Below, piece by piece: positions 30,701 to 38,793 of a stretch of DNA of 64,000 bases. Below the pieces are notes generated by a model. That model had not been told where the DNA came from. It worked only from the letters and a program-made list of their open reading frames with translations, and did not search any database. Source of the stretch: Pectinophora gossypiella (lineage: Eukaryota > Arthropoda > Insecta > Lepidoptera > Gelechiidae); assembly GCF_024362695.1 (NCBI RefSeq), contig NC_065406.1, positions 1,550,001-1,614,000 of the forward strand, read 5' to 3'. Both the position numbers and the translations under genes were made by a program. Position 1 is the stretch's first letter, and the number at the start of each line of letters is the position of its first letter.

Positions 30701-33639
30701 TCTATGTTGTGTTATTTTCGAGGTTCAATCTTTACCATTGGACTACAAAATTATATTTTAATGTTAAGTATTTTCTCTTGAACCTTGACGTTGCGTTGGC
30801 GGAATCATCGTTTCTGAACGATGCAACTACAAACAAGAAGATAGCCAGATAACCAGCCCGATACGTTGTACAGTCATGAGCAATATAATGTACCCACTTT
30901 AGGACTCTGTCGCACTAACATACTTGACATTTAGTGAGTCTTACAGTTCAATTTGTCAAAAAAGTTAATGTGACATGGTACCGAAGTGTATACATATTAA
31001 TGCTCGTGACCGTATGTTTTATTCAACAGTGACATATCAAAAGGCCGCGAGGCCTACCCGATACCGTGCATCAACGAGGTGGACGACGCCCCTCTACCGG
31101 ATAACTTCACATATGTCACGAGACACGTGCTGCCGGAACATATACAAGTCGACCATACCATACAGAGCCTGCAGGTCAGTATTCAAACTAACTTTTTGTT
31201 ATCGTGTTTGTTGTGAGGTGCCCGGACTGTGACAACAAGAATAGGGTAGTTTCCAAGTAAATAGTCAAATCAGTTAATTTTATTAAACATCCAGTGATTT
31301 ATTGTAGATTTGCCGCAGATGGCATTAACTACTTGGCCGGTCAAAAAGGGAGCGCTGAAGGCTCTCACCCGGTACAACGTTTAAGACAACAGGCCTGAGG
31401 GCGTCGTCTGAGAAGAAAAATATTTGAAATGAGAGGAAAAATATTTGAAATATTAAACGTCAAAACACGAAATTACTATGGAATTTGTATGAAAAAGCAC
31501 ACTGTAACGTCATAGAAAAAGTGACAAAATGTCACACTTATTAATACATTTTTCTTTATTCATAAGTAAGTTAAATAAAAAAATAAAACGTTGTTAGTCA
31601 CCTTTAGATCTGTCTTTATTTAGTAATCAGAATTTTATAATTTATCTTTCACCTAGGTAACTACTCAATTCTCGCCTCCTTATCGTGTGGGTTGTTAGGT
31701 GGATTACCAACCTCATCAACCCTGGTGTCAGGGTTATTATCGAGCCGCCAAAGCCCCCTAACATGCCTCGTATAACGACTACGTACTTATATCAGTAAGT
31801 AATAAAGTTCTGAAGCACAGGTCATTTTACTTTCGGATATTTAAGTGATCAGCCTGTAATGTTCTAACCAAAGTAGGGATAACAAAGTGATTTTTGTGAT
31901 ATGTCCCCATGTCAAAGATAAATTATAAAATGCTCATCTAGAAACAAAAGCCAGTCTAAGATGATCAAAAAACAATCTCATTTTACTTTTCGACTTATTT
32001 TCGAATTATATTTATGAATTTATTTGACCGATTTTATTGGTGATGTCACAGGACAGTATTTCCATACAAATTTCAAAGAAAACTTTCGTTTTGAAGTTTC
32101 GTAAAAAGTATCTAATTTGACTAGGTTGTCAAGTACTATTAGCTTTGTATAGGACAAAGCGGTTTATTGCATAAGCAGAACATAATCTTTCATAATTCGT
32201 AATTCATTTATTTGCAAAAAAATGGTACAGCTTGCAGTTGGTCAGCATTTAACATTTGGCCTTTTCTCTCATTCTGATTGTGACTCCATGTATTTATTTT
32301 CTTCCAGGGCTGTTCATGCGACGATGAGGAGTGCGGGCTCTCATCCTGTTCGTGCAGCGTGCTGAGTGTTAAGAAGTGGTGGGCCCGCGGCCGGCTGATC
32401 CAGAGCTTCCCCTACCACGACCCGCCCATGCTGTTCGAGTGCAACCAGACATGCAGCTGCCATGCAGTAAGTATAAAATATACTGTACCATGCTGTGAGT
32501 ATATCCTGTACCATGCTGTGAGTATATCCTGTACCATGCTGTGAGTATATCCTGTACCATGTTGAGAGTATATCCATAGCATAGCCTCAAGTGTCCAGAA
32601 TACAACTTACAGTCCCATGACGAATACCTTATATAATTAGCTTTAAAAGGTGCTTTTCTTCTTTCTTATCTTTGATTTGCTATCACAGTGAAAGGACTTG
32701 CCAACCCGCATATGGTACCTTCAACACTTTAATAGTCACTTATTTGTTGCAGAAAAAATGCTCAAACAGCGTGATAACCCGCCTCACTGCGCAAGGCTCG
32801 GTGTTCACCCGGGCGGTGGTGTTCCGTGTGGGCGGCGCGCGCGGCTGGGGCGTGCGCGCGGCGGGCGGCGTGGCGCGCGGGGCGCCCGTGGCCGCCTACG
32901 TGGGGGAGCTGCTGGCCGTCGGCGCCGCCGACACGAGGCCCGCCGACCAGTACATGTTCGCGCTCGACGTCAAGCCCGACTTGCTCGAGGTTAGCATACG
33001 TACTGATAAACTGCTGGACCACAGTCCAGGTGATGCCGAGAACGTGGTACAGTGAAGTTTATACATATAAGAGCACGCTTATTTCCCGTTGGGTTAGGAG
33101 GAGCACAAAATTTCACTTATTACGATCCTGACACACGCACTTTGTGCACGTTTGATTAGGAGAATTGCCCATGCTTCCTTTTTATATTTATTTTTATATA
33201 ATCTCAATGCATTTTGACGTTGAGTTGACTGTAACGTTTCTACCCCACAGCAATGCTCGGACAAGACCCAATTGTGCGTGGACGCGGCGATGTACGGCGG
33301 CGCGGCGCGGTTTATGAACCATAGCTGCCGGCCCAACCTGGCGCCCGTGCGCGTGTTCACACACACTAGGGACCTGCGCCTGCCCATCGTCACGCTGTTC
33401 GCGGCTAGAGACATCGCGGCCGGCGAGGAACTCACGTAAGTTAACATAAACTTTAACACCACAATCCATCCGACATGGATTTCTGCCAAAAAACCGATAA
33501 AGTAATGAATTTTTCTTTTTTTAACAGGTTTGACTACGGAGACAAGTTCTGGTCTGTGAAATCGAAGTGGATGCGGTGTGAGTGTGGGACGCTAGACTGC
33601 CGGTATCCCGCCAAAACGGACGAGACTGAAGCGTCATAA
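15779..33639 (+). CDS. G9a: Histone H3 lysine-9 methyltransferase, G9a/EHMT type (19 exons, 1253 codons)
   Basis: Nuclear enzyme that mono- and dimethylates H3K9 using S-adenosylmethionine. Exons: 15779-16545, 16866-17114, 17845-17904, 18663-18761, 19245-19366, 20211-20413, 21327-21538, 21999-22207, 23200-23358, 24196-24518, 25188-25351, 26338-26499, 28114-28177, 29450-29580, 31030-31174, 32308-32466, 32753-32989, 33251-33435, 33528-33639 (stop TAA); all splice GT-AG and the frame closes exactly. Domains: charged, disordered N-terminus with acidic and RRSxR-like stretches (1-430); EHMT Cys-rich domain (CCCTCGLFCTQ, CPHCG; about 433-570); ankyrin repeats (TALHMAAQHG, TPLVWAAENS, LHVAARQGHYACVVILLARG; about 645-975), which read methylated H3K9 in the family; pre-SET (GCSCDDEECG, CSCSV, FECNQTCSC); SET (RGWGVRA, AYVGELL, RFMNHSCRPNL, ELTFDYGDKFW); post-SET (CECGTLDCRYP). 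An acidic insert of about 80 residues (exon 10) splits the ankyrin block. Catalytic motifs look intact. Confidence 0.94.
16590..16830 (+). mobile_element. tRNA-derived SINE S1, 5'-truncated, G9a intron 1
   Basis: Starts within the body (tcactttgtgatccctagtt), runs through gatccgtgcttc and ggccgttggtcccggttact, and ends at gcttttggtggctcactaat and agaag. It lies about 45 bp after the exon 1 donor and just before the exon 2 acceptor at 16865. Confidence 0.7.
17265..17670 (+). mobile_element. Non-LTR reverse transcriptase C-terminal fragment with 3' end, G9a intron 2
   Basis: The open frame at 17284-17622 reads VDNAILVPTLKYGSE, RERCGVKDDIVTKIEKGMLS and WFRHRADEG, followed by the tail gggaataggcgtgagtttgt. 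These match C-terminal segments of lepidopteran endonuclease/reverse transcriptase proteins (from memory). Compared with related text at 47085-47245 (PTLRYGSECWVW), a piece after KYGSE is missing. 5'-truncated and dead. Confidence 0.65.
17990..18240. repeat. Dispersed AT-rich element, family A
   Basis: gggatagtttccaacaagtc ... gatctgtctttatttagtaa tcagaatttcataatttatc ... ctaggaaactacccaatta. The ends are inverted (tagtttcc / ggaaacta). Related copies at 31235-31670, 23097-23160 and 37453-37510, and the right end at 1205-1232. Confidence 0.55.
18345..18515. repeat. Palindromic element family Q, G9a intron 3
   Basis: aaaatagccacatcgaattc, tctaagaaagcaatattg, a centre with gcgcacttacttttatatgcgc, then caatattgctttcttagatg and cgatgtggccattttaac. 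The arms are reverse complements of about 80 bp. Related copies at 40690-40850 and fragments at 41690-41785, 53450-53515, 60435-60490 and 61535-61575. Confidence 0.75.
19062..19196. repeat. (CACT)n-type simple repeat
   Basis: Tract of cactcactcact with occasional ttcactcac and aacactcac interruptions, in G9a intron 4 and ending about 50 bp before the exon 5 acceptor at 19244. Confidence 0.85.
19409..19560 (+). repeat. Duplicate of the end of G9a exon 8 with its splice donor, placed in intron 5
   Basis: Bases 19409-19487 repeat 22179-22256 with about three differences: gcgcctgttgaacaactagt, gcctaagatct, the donor GTGAGT, and about 45 bp of intron. The similarity resumes beyond a family K insertion present only in the downstream copy (22260-22462), through tactactaaatattactaac and an S1 SINE head. 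In frame, the duplicated piece encodes APVEQLVPKI. Confidence 0.85.
19850..20095 (-). mobile_element. RTE-type reverse transcriptase C-terminal fragment, G9a intron 5
   Basis: The minus frame reads VFVNKCLRQILKIFWPKTIT, then TELWRLTGQNTVEADIRTRK and a degenerate WGGVTMSLEDL in place of the usual WIGHxLRR. Recognised as an RTE-like C-terminus from memory. 5'-truncated. Confidence 0.6.
20500..20600 (+). mobile_element. Partial palindromic element P, G9a intron 6
   Basis: acagggtgttagtgacatcg taacgaatactga ... gattctgagtcactatcaag tggaattttccctcgcaaa. The left half only. Lies about 90 bp past the exon 6 donor. Confidence 0.65.
20660..20925 (+). mobile_element. SINE S2 body fragment and non-LTR 3' tail
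   Basis: gtgaaggaaaccatcgtgaa through ggttttccctttgcgagtcg and aaaccggacctgtcagatct matches the S2 body at 23805-24140. It is followed by gggaaataggcgtgagttta and (tgta)n, the tail of the 17.3-kb non-LTR family. Confidence 0.6.
21014..21210. repeat. Near-perfect long hairpin element, G9a intron 6
   Basis: The left arm ggccctgcgcagacgacaga through gtgaaaatataacctatg is repeated as reverse complement ending at 21207, more than 60 bp of essentially perfect pairing plus a less perfect inner part around gcagtaacgc/gcgttactgc. The flanks read tag on both sides, a possible 3-bp target duplication. Confidence 0.85.
21248..21293 (+). mobile_element. tRNA-like head of SINE S2
   Basis: gaagccgtggtagcccagtt ggtagaacgcttgcctctcac equals the head of the full S2 copy at 23805. 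It stops about 33 bp before the exon 7 acceptor (21326), so it lies in the branch-point region of that intron. Confidence 0.75.
22260..22462 (+). repeat. Family K insertion in G9a intron 8
   Basis: From ttgacttattgtagatttgc to ttaatcgaccctggagggtc. The 19.4-kb duplicate of this intron lacks it, so it inserted after (or was lost since) the duplication. Confidence 0.7.
22485..22810 (+). mobile_element. tRNA-derived SINE S1, near full length
   Basis: Head ctccgtggtccagtggtatg agcgttgggcacacgatccg with B-box gggttcaaatcccgg. Body tcactttgtggtccctagtt through ggaaggcacgttaggccg, cctttggcagcttaatagta, and the tail aaaagaagaagaa. The best S1 copy in the window. Confidence 0.8.
22890..23085 (+). mobile_element. 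3' end of a non-LTR element, family C
   Basis: tttaaagaacgtctagggcc, ggtttttcttgcagcttctt, ggcggatgagacgttcgtta, tacctactgaataaagatat ttttgaatttgaatt. The same 3' UTR is attached to coding sequence at 45266-46240 on minus, and recurs at 41785-42195, 49862-50110, 52665-53045 and 57045-57148. Confidence 0.75.
23376..23518 (-). mobile_element. Mariner-type short element M1
   Basis: cggtcacgagcattaatatc through ttgctcatgactg; minus orientation. It begins about 17 bp after the exon 9 donor (23359). Followed by a non-LTR tail (catacataaaactcacgcc) to about 23630 and by another 3'-UTR family (23625-23760, also at 48005-48200 and 54165-54310). Confidence 0.7.
23805..24145 (+). mobile_element. tRNA-derived SINE S2, near full length
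   Basis: Head agctgtggtagcccagttgg tagaacgcttgcctctcact with gcaggtttgaatcccagc. Body gattgtcgaatttgttttcg, aaaacatcgtgaggaaaccc, ttggaagctcagacaggcag tcgcttctgt, aaaccggacctgtcaaatct. Ends ggataatgatggtgatgac about 50 bp before the exon 10 acceptor. Confidence 0.8.
24555..24790 (+). repeat. Family K copy, 5'-truncated
   Basis: gacaacaggcctgagggtgc through gtgtttggtgtcgcgagctg, then a three-fold reiteration of gattggctgccagt. Starts about 40 bp past the exon 10 donor (24519). Confidence 0.7.
24810..25045 (+). mobile_element. Non-LTR reverse transcriptase C-terminal fragment, G9a intron 10
   Basis: One frame reads WDWAGYVCRMHPVRWARIVG, KRRGRPRKRWRDDLDACRRD and EYARDREKWKEEGEAFAQQW before a stop, an intact-looking polymerase tail of the kind common in Lepidoptera (from memory). 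A second, reversed fragment lies at 54895-55030. Confidence 0.7.
25366..25620. mobile_element. Palindromic element P, about 15 bp past the G9a exon 11 donor
   Basis: Left end atactgggtgttagtgacat, aacttgtgaaattttccg-like arm, centre with attagaaattctaaaatg, right arm gaaattccacttgatatcaa ctcggaatcatgg, and gtgtaagtgacatct near the right end. Confidence 0.65.
25655..25930 (+). repeat. Dispersed repeat family T (uninterrupted copy)
   Basis: gcggacccaactagttggcc, atgcaacagatggcgccaca, gatccctagtcacactacca, ctagcggggtactatgctca gttcggtaccccgaaaacat, acaccctcgccgccaaa. The copy at 60711-61507 carries a 570-bp insertion between ggggta and ctatgctc, so this one is the empty site. Confidence 0.8.
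25931..26300. other. G9a intron 11, AT-rich tail with an aataaaataaaataaaatta tract
   Basis: No ORF of interest. The text at 25965-26230 resembles a non-LTR 3' UTR: acaatacaaatacactttat, then (aataaa)n at 26208-26225. Confidence 0.4.
26530..26808 (-). mobile_element. SINE family S3, minus copy, about 30 bp past the G9a exon 12 donor
   Basis: Reads backwards from tail catcatcatcatcagcccat through acgtccccactgctgggg, gggagcacgg-like text, to the tRNA-like head (gaggagctcggtggcgcagcggt on the other strand). Other copies at 29591-29878 and 43828-44115 (minus) and 44526-44812 (plus). The copy has an internal deletion after gggaaagttg. Confidence 0.8.
26915..27445. repeat. 29-bp minisatellite with higher-order structure, G9a intron 12
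   Basis: Unit gtaagcaagtatgtagtaag plus aagtataaa (29 bp), about 18 copies. One position alternates between tataaa and tatgaa, giving runs of A-G-G. A 26-bp unit with gtaagtaaatatg occurs at about 26921 and again at about 27237, so a block of about 316 bp has itself been duplicated. Confidence 0.9.
27446..28113. other. Rest of G9a intron 12: small ORF and non-LTR C-terminal remnant
   Basis: An open frame at 27466-27708 has CFRCKNYSKDTACF and no recognised family. Bases 27720-28065 carry fragments like RMLLGLPRS and DCPIVRHWI across several frames, followed by gaaataaagtttttattttt, resembling the tail of an insect non-LTR polymerase. Broken and 5'-truncated. Confidence 0.45.
28225..28593 (-). 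mobile_element. PHD-finger ORF1 fragment of a non-LTR retrotransposon, G9a intron 13
   Basis: The 122-codon minus-strand frame starts MQCASCKVAF and shows paired cysteines CASC, CSAC, a His in CKRHLDFGC and CPQC, a PHD-like zinc finger. A Ser/Thr/Pro-rich linker and a short heptad-like segment (IRGLKEQLAGLPSLIDEIKN) follow. PHD fingers occur in ORF1 proteins of CR1-type elements in insects (established knowledge). The upstream text to about 28740 may be its 5' UTR. The polymerase ORF is absent. Confidence 0.6.
28817..29270. mobile_element. Two adjacent palindromic elements P (28817-29025 and 29036-29270)
   Basis: Each starts agggtgtaagtgacatcgta or agggtgtaagtaacaacgta and ends acgatgtcactaacacccta/tg, with arms ttatatcaagtggaatttt and aattccacttgatata. 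The pair are direct copies about ten bases apart, in G9a intron 13. Confidence 0.8.
29591..29878 (-). mobile_element. SINE S3 inserted at the G9a exon 14 splice donor
   Basis: Tail catcatcagcccattaacgt at left, head ending gcgccactgagctcctc at right. Flanks: taGGTAACAATAT (ending 29590) and taaGGTAACAATAT (29879-29891), a 13-14 bp target duplication that contains the exon 14 donor GGTAACA. Full length. Confidence 0.88.
30185..30565. mobile_element. Palindromic elements P: right half (30185-30300) and complete copy (30325-30562)
   Basis: The complete copy runs from tgggtgttaatgacaccgta to ttacgatgtcactaacaccc tgta with long arms (tgatatcaagtggaattttc / gaaaattccatttgatatca) around an AT-rich centre. 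This is the reference copy for family P. Confidence 0.8.
30872..31016 (+). mobile_element. Mariner-type short element M1, complete, ending 13 bp before the G9a exon 15 acceptor
   Basis: gTAcagtcatgagcaatata ... atgctcgtgaccgTAtg, with TA on both sides. The exon 15 AG is at 31028-31029, so the element end supplies much of the region where the branch point and pyrimidine tract should be. Confidence 0.8.
31235..32150. repeat. G9a intron 15: nested dispersed repeats
   Basis: 31235-31670 is a family A copy (gtagtttccaagtaaatag ... gtaactactcaatt) with a family K piece inside (31300-31400). 31670-31910 is a minus S1 SINE. 31905-32150 repeats text at 235-420 and, reversed, 60490-60710 (gactaggttgtcaagtact). 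Confidence 0.65.
32458..32580 (+). repeat. Tandem array of a 5' splice-site unit at the end of G9a exon 16
   Basis: The exon 16 end and donor (catgca|gtaagtata) is followed by three 23-bp units catgctgtgagtatatcctg tac (starts 32489, 32512, 32535) and a diverged fourth (catgttgagagtata, 32558). Each unit has its own GTGAGT. The repeats look derived from the real splice site. Confidence 0.85.
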
Positions 33640-34372
33640 TGTGATACATAACATTTTATCCTTCATTTTAATTAATTATAATCAATCATTTACTATTTAA
33701 TCATACGCCATTTTAATATTATGTATCTATTGTAAAATAATAATGACAAGTGAAATGTAATTCGTAATCTCTACAATATACCTATTAAAATTTTATGACA
33801 ATTGGGAGGTTATTTTATTTTCTTACTTTAAAAATAATTAAAAAATAAGAAATAATTTTCTTTTTCCAAAGGCAAGATAGAGAATATAAATTCTGCTTCT
33901 GCGATATGTATAGTATTCTGACAATATTCTGATTTGAGCCTAGATTAGAATGAGAAATCGGTATTTTTATCGATTCAGCTTTACCGGTAAAGGAACCTCT
34001 CTAATGTAACCTTCGTTTCATGGCTATATTGATCGAAGAAAAAAATGTCTGTCACAAATAAAATTATATTGGATTATTCAACATTTTACAGTGCTGATCT
34101 AAATATGTGATCATTTTATGTATGCATTTCATAAACTATAATATAACGGTGAAATATCGCAATCACATTTTGGATTAGGTGTTTGAAACGAACATGCACT
34201 TGTACGTCAACAAACCCTTGCAACTGTCAAATTTTCAAAAGCTTTTCAACGGATTTATGGGAATTGTGTCAAGGAAATATTGTTTTTGTGCACAAAAGTG
34301 TTATAATTATTCAAAAAATACTTCATATTTCAATAGTGTTAGTTAAGTAGATGTAAATAATACGTTACAAAC
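33640..34372. promoter_or_regulatory. G9a 3' UTR and TTK promoter region
   Basis: Only about 730 bp separate the two genes. Candidate G9a polyadenylation signals include aataaaatt at 34055-34065 and attaaa near 33785. No ORF. TTK transcription must start in the same interval, so the 3' UTR and promoter may overlap. Confidence 0.4.
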
Positions 34373-37300
34373 ATGAGTGGTAATACAGAATCGACGTCGA
34401 ACAGCATAAAGTTCGCGCCGATGCCGATGTCGGCGTTACTTGCAAATTTGATGCCCTTGCAGACACAGCAGGACAGTCCTGACAACAGTGACGGCTCAGA
34501 AGATGAAAGCGACAATTCCACGGGCAAGACTGTTGCAAAGAAACCCTCTTCACCGGTGCTAATTAAAAAAGAATTCTCGACGCCTTCTCTCAAAATTTCA
34601 CACCCTAAAGACATAAAGGCCTTCGCTTCTGAGAAGAAAATAACGAATCATGACAATAACAAAGAAAATTCCGACGATATCTGGTCTTCCAACCAGACTT
34701 ACCCCAGTAAAGAGAATATTATTTCACAAAGTGCTCATAAAAATGTCGTGTCTAATCCTTATCCAAGTTCTGAAGTTAAAAAACGTAGCGTGCTCATGGC
34801 ACACGATAACAACGCAAGATTATTGCAAAGTATCACAAATTCTACACATAAAAAGACGCCTGAAGCTGCTAAGCCACCAAGCAGTAGTATTAAAATGAAG
34901 ACTGTTACACCAAAAATTAAGTCAGGGATCAGGAAGTTTACACCAGGGTCTGGACGGCAAAGTAGTAAGAAAACACCGATGAATAGTGTTATACAGAATA
35001 GGGATAAAGTGAGATGTGAGTTGTTCACTAAGAGTAAAAATGATGAGCCGGCTAGGAGCGAAGCTCTGGTGCCGGTGCCCGAGACTCCGATGAATAGGAA
35101 GCCACTGCCTGCCTCGTACGCAGCCACCCCTTCATACCCACAGGGTGTTGTCGGCGGGAACTCCAAGATTCTATTCAAAACTACAAGCATAAAGGACAAA
35201 AAGTACATGTTTATAAAGAAATTAGGAACTGGGGGCTCCAGTGAGGTATATAAGGTAAATTGATAGCATTTGTAATATATTTCTTGTTTATAAATCTGGT
35301 ATTTAGAACAAGCTGTGAATATTTTTTTATCATCTTGTAAAATGGATTATTTACAGAAGTTTCATTATTAAAAAAAAAGATGTTTTTATATCATATGAAA
35401 TGTACTTAAGACAATAGTCCCAGTAACCAGTTCCAATTATTTAAGGATTATTATTATTATTTTTAATCTAATTTTTTAGGCTTGAGCCAGTCTTGGTGGC
35501 CAGTCTCATAGTTTAGAGTGTTTAATGATGATCAAATAATCACTTTACAAAAGAACACCATTACAGCACTACACCATGCTGTTCAGGGATTGTTATTCCT
35601 AAGAGACATATTTTTATTATTTGATAAATTATCAATATGATAGGAGGCTAAATCATTATTAACGTAGGTGATTGAAGAGTGAAAATTTAGAGAGTTAATC
35701 TCTTACTTACATACCTAAACTCACGCCTATTTCCCACCATGGTAAGCAGAGACTAGAGAATTCTATTTGCTTCAATCCTAACACACTTCTCTTGCTTCCT
35801 CTACAGTCATCAATCGTTTCATACCTGCTAGCTAGTTCATAGTAGATTGTACTAAACCTTTTCTAAGGACAGCTCCAATTACGCAATGTACGCCCTTCTA
35901 GGTCTTCTAAAATCTTTTATTAACCTCTTATTCAGGTGCTAGAAGTGGGCACATCATGTGAGTATGCAGTGAAGTGTGTGTACCTGGCGACTGACCAGGA
36001 GTTGGCACAGGGCTACATCAATGAGGTGCGGCTGCTGAGAGAGCTGCAGAACTCCGACAGAGTCATCAGGTTATATGACTAGTAAGTACTCAGTTATACA
36101 TACATAAATACATAAAATCATGTCTATTTCCCTGAGGTAAGCAGAGACTATAGTATTCCATGTGCTTCGATCCTCACACACTTCTCTTTGCTTGTTCCAT
36201 ATTCATCGATTGTTTCATACAATTCCATACTTTACGACAGAAAAATCTACTTGATATTAACTCAGAATCGTGAGCTGAATTATCTGCCTCAGTATTCAGT
36301 ATGGTGTCACTCACCTGTATATCTCATATTCATAAGTGATAGGGCTATCACATCCAAAGAATGCGTGACTTACATGGTAACCTAACCTCGTATATCTCGT
36401 GCTCTTCCCGCCCACAGTGAGTACGACCGCGGTAACCAGTTTCTGCGCATGGTGCTGGAGGTGGGCGAGACGGACCTGTCCTCGTTCCTGAAGGCGCGCG
36501 GCGCGGGGCTGCCACCCGCGCTCGTGCTGCACTACTGGGAGGAGATGCTGCACGCCGTGCACTATATACATGAGAATGGTGCGTGTTTCAACTCATATTT
36601 CAACTTTTGGAAAATATAACTGATAAAAAAGCATCTACACTCACTCGCGGACTCTGCCTAAAGGTATAATTTACGCGATATAATTATCGCAATCTTACCA
36701 ATGATTGGGAAATAAACTTTTCATTTTTATTAATAACATCAGTTGCAACAGTGTTGAAATATGGGGAGTCTCATATCTTTTGTTCAACGCAGTCATAGCC
36801 TGACATTTCATCGAGCACTTGTGCTATAAGATCTATACCACCTTTCAAAATTAACATTCATATAGCTTTTAAAAATTAACATTCAAAGTGAAGGTAACTA
36901 CTGTCCTTAGTTTCAAGTTTTAGCATTAATAAAAATATATATTTTTGTGGTAGGTGTAATCCACGCGGATTTGAAGCCGGCGAACTTCCTGCTGGTGAGC
37001 GGGCGGCTGAAGCTGATCGACTTCGGCATCGCGTCCGCTATCAGTAGTGACGCGACCAGCGTGGTGCGCGCGCAGGCCACCGGCACATACTCCTACATCA
37101 GCCCCGAGGCGCTCATGGGCGGCGCCGGCGGCTACGGCGTCACGCACGGCGACGCGCCCATCAAGGTTAGGCTTTGAAGCACCTTGAGATTTGTTAACCT
37201 CCATCTACTCTGCAGTTTTCACTAACACAGCTCCCTCGACTACTATAGACGGCGATACGACTCACCAACATCACGTTGGTTTAACAGAAAGCTCGGTGAG

Positions 37301-38793
37301 GTGTAGGTACTTAGATTTAGTTTATCTTGCGAGGGATGTACCTTCTGACTACCTCAGTCGTGAGTTTATGTTTATGTATCCATGAACCGACGTGCGTGCA
37401 AGAAATTATTGATGAATGTGGACGAAGCAAGAGAAGTATGTGAGGATTGATGCGATCTGTTTTTATTTAGTAAATCAGAATTTCATAATTTACCTTGAAC
37501 CTAGTACTCGACCGAATTCATACATCTGATTATCAGAGTATTGTAAGTAGGCTTATAGTCGTAAGACCGAATTGTGTCTGGAAATCTCGGCGTTAAGAGG
37601 TTATAAATAATGATAATCTGTATTTGTTGCAGATCTCTTTTCGGTCGGACGTGTGGTCGCTGGGCTGCATTCTGTACAGCATGGTGTACGGGCGCACGCC
37701 CTTCGGACACATCCCCAACTTGGCGAAACTGGCCGCCATCTTGGATCCCAACCACAGGATCGACTACCCGCCTGTTGAGCGTAAGTACTTTTAAATTAAG
37801 AACTACTTTTATTCAAAACTGCGTGTAAATAAATACTCAATTTAAAACACATAATAACGGGTTCTTACTGCGTTTTAAGGGATATGAGACTCCCTATATT
37901 TCGACACTGTTGCAAGTGTCATGATCACGGGATGACTGATGAGATTGGAGTGGAGTAAGTAGATCCATAATTTTCTACGGGCAAACATATCTGTCTACCC
38001 TCTTTCTTTGCCGCTTGTTTATGTATTTGATATCGGAATGTCCCTATCATATCCCTGCTTTAAACGCGGTAAGAACCCGTTATTAAAACAATCTATATCG
38101 TCATTTATCTTGATACATTCAATTATTCGTCCCTTTCCGTTTCGGCGGATAAGAAAATGACAGATATAAAAAATACAATTAGATGATACAGGAATCAGCA
38201 CCATTATGTTTTTCCATCAGTCGGCAATGATACAAATGTGCTTACTTTTTATGCATTGTACCTTGTTTTTTTTTTGTGTTTACCGAAATTGTAAAATATG
38301 TAATATAAATAGTGATTTTGTAGCTTGCTGTTACTACAAAAATAAGTTGATCTGTCTATTGAACGTAAATTATATATAATATATATTTGAACGAAAACTG
38401 AAGACAAATAACATGACATAAAATAAGGTCACGACTATTCCAATCGGGGTAGTCAGAGGTGCAGCCATCGCAAGATGAACTAATTACCCACAGCTCACCG
38501 AGCTTTCTGTTAGACCAACGTGATAGGTGGCGAGTCGCATCGCCGTCTATAATGAAGAAGACAAATTAACGTGCTATTTCGTCCTGATAGACCTCCCTTC
38601 TTCACTGATCTCGGCGCTGAAGTGGTGCCTGACGTACAACGCGCGTGCGCGGCCCACGGTGAGAGAGCTGCTGTCCATCCCGTACCTGCAGCCGGGCGGG
38701 CCGCGGGCGCCGCTGCCGCAGCCGCTGCTCGACAAGCTGCAGGCGCACCTCACGCCGCAGGAGTACCGGCTGCTAATGCAGCGGCTACAGTGA
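34373..38793 (+). CDS. TTK: Dual-specificity spindle-checkpoint kinase TTK/Mps1 (6 exons, 583 codons)
   Basis: Kinase that acts at kinetochores in the spindle assembly checkpoint. Exons 34373-35254, 35936-36081, 36418-36578, 36954-37165, 37633-37780 and 38591-38793 (stop TGA) keep one frame. The first 280 residues are Ser/Thr/Lys-rich and look disordered; I see no TPR domain, unlike vertebrate TTK. The kinase domain has KKLGTGGSSEVYK (Gly loop), EYAVK (lysine near 307), HADLKPANFLL (catalytic Asp near 402; HxDLKPANFL with a small residue at x is TTK-specific), LKLIDFGIA, TSVVRAQATGTYSYISPEAL (activation segment), SDVWSLGCILYSMVYGRTPF and DPNHRIDYP. The HAD and DPNH motifs separate it from other kinases. 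Length is close to the short insect orthologues (Drosophila ald, about 630). Start chosen as the first ATG in the open exon after upstream stops. Confidence 0.94.
35705..35890 (-). repeat. Non-LTR 3' tail fragment, TTK intron 1
   Basis: catacctaaactcacgccta tttcccacca, aagcagagactagagaattc, acacttctcttgcttcctct, catcaatcgtttcatac. Reverse complement of the tail at 17585-17660. A second fragment lies at 36095-36215 in intron 2, followed by a half element P (36230-36320). Confidence 0.65.
37846..38092. mobile_element. Short element with inverted ends ataacgggttctta, TTK intron 5
   Basis: Starts taataacgggttcttactgc g and ends cgcggtaagaacccgttatt a. The interior has cgacactgttgcaagtgtca tgatcacgggatgactgatg. 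A second copy (50828-51012) lies in reverse order in an alpha-spectrin intron. Flanked by family R text at 38110-38215. Confidence 0.75.

Noticed and set aside
32672..33131. ORFs of 86-127 codons on both strands
   Set aside because: Shadow frames of the G9a SET exon at 32753-32989. The correct frame gives RGWGVRA and AYVGELL.
34759..35208. 149-codon minus ORF
   Set aside because: Antisense of TTK exon 1, with no motif.
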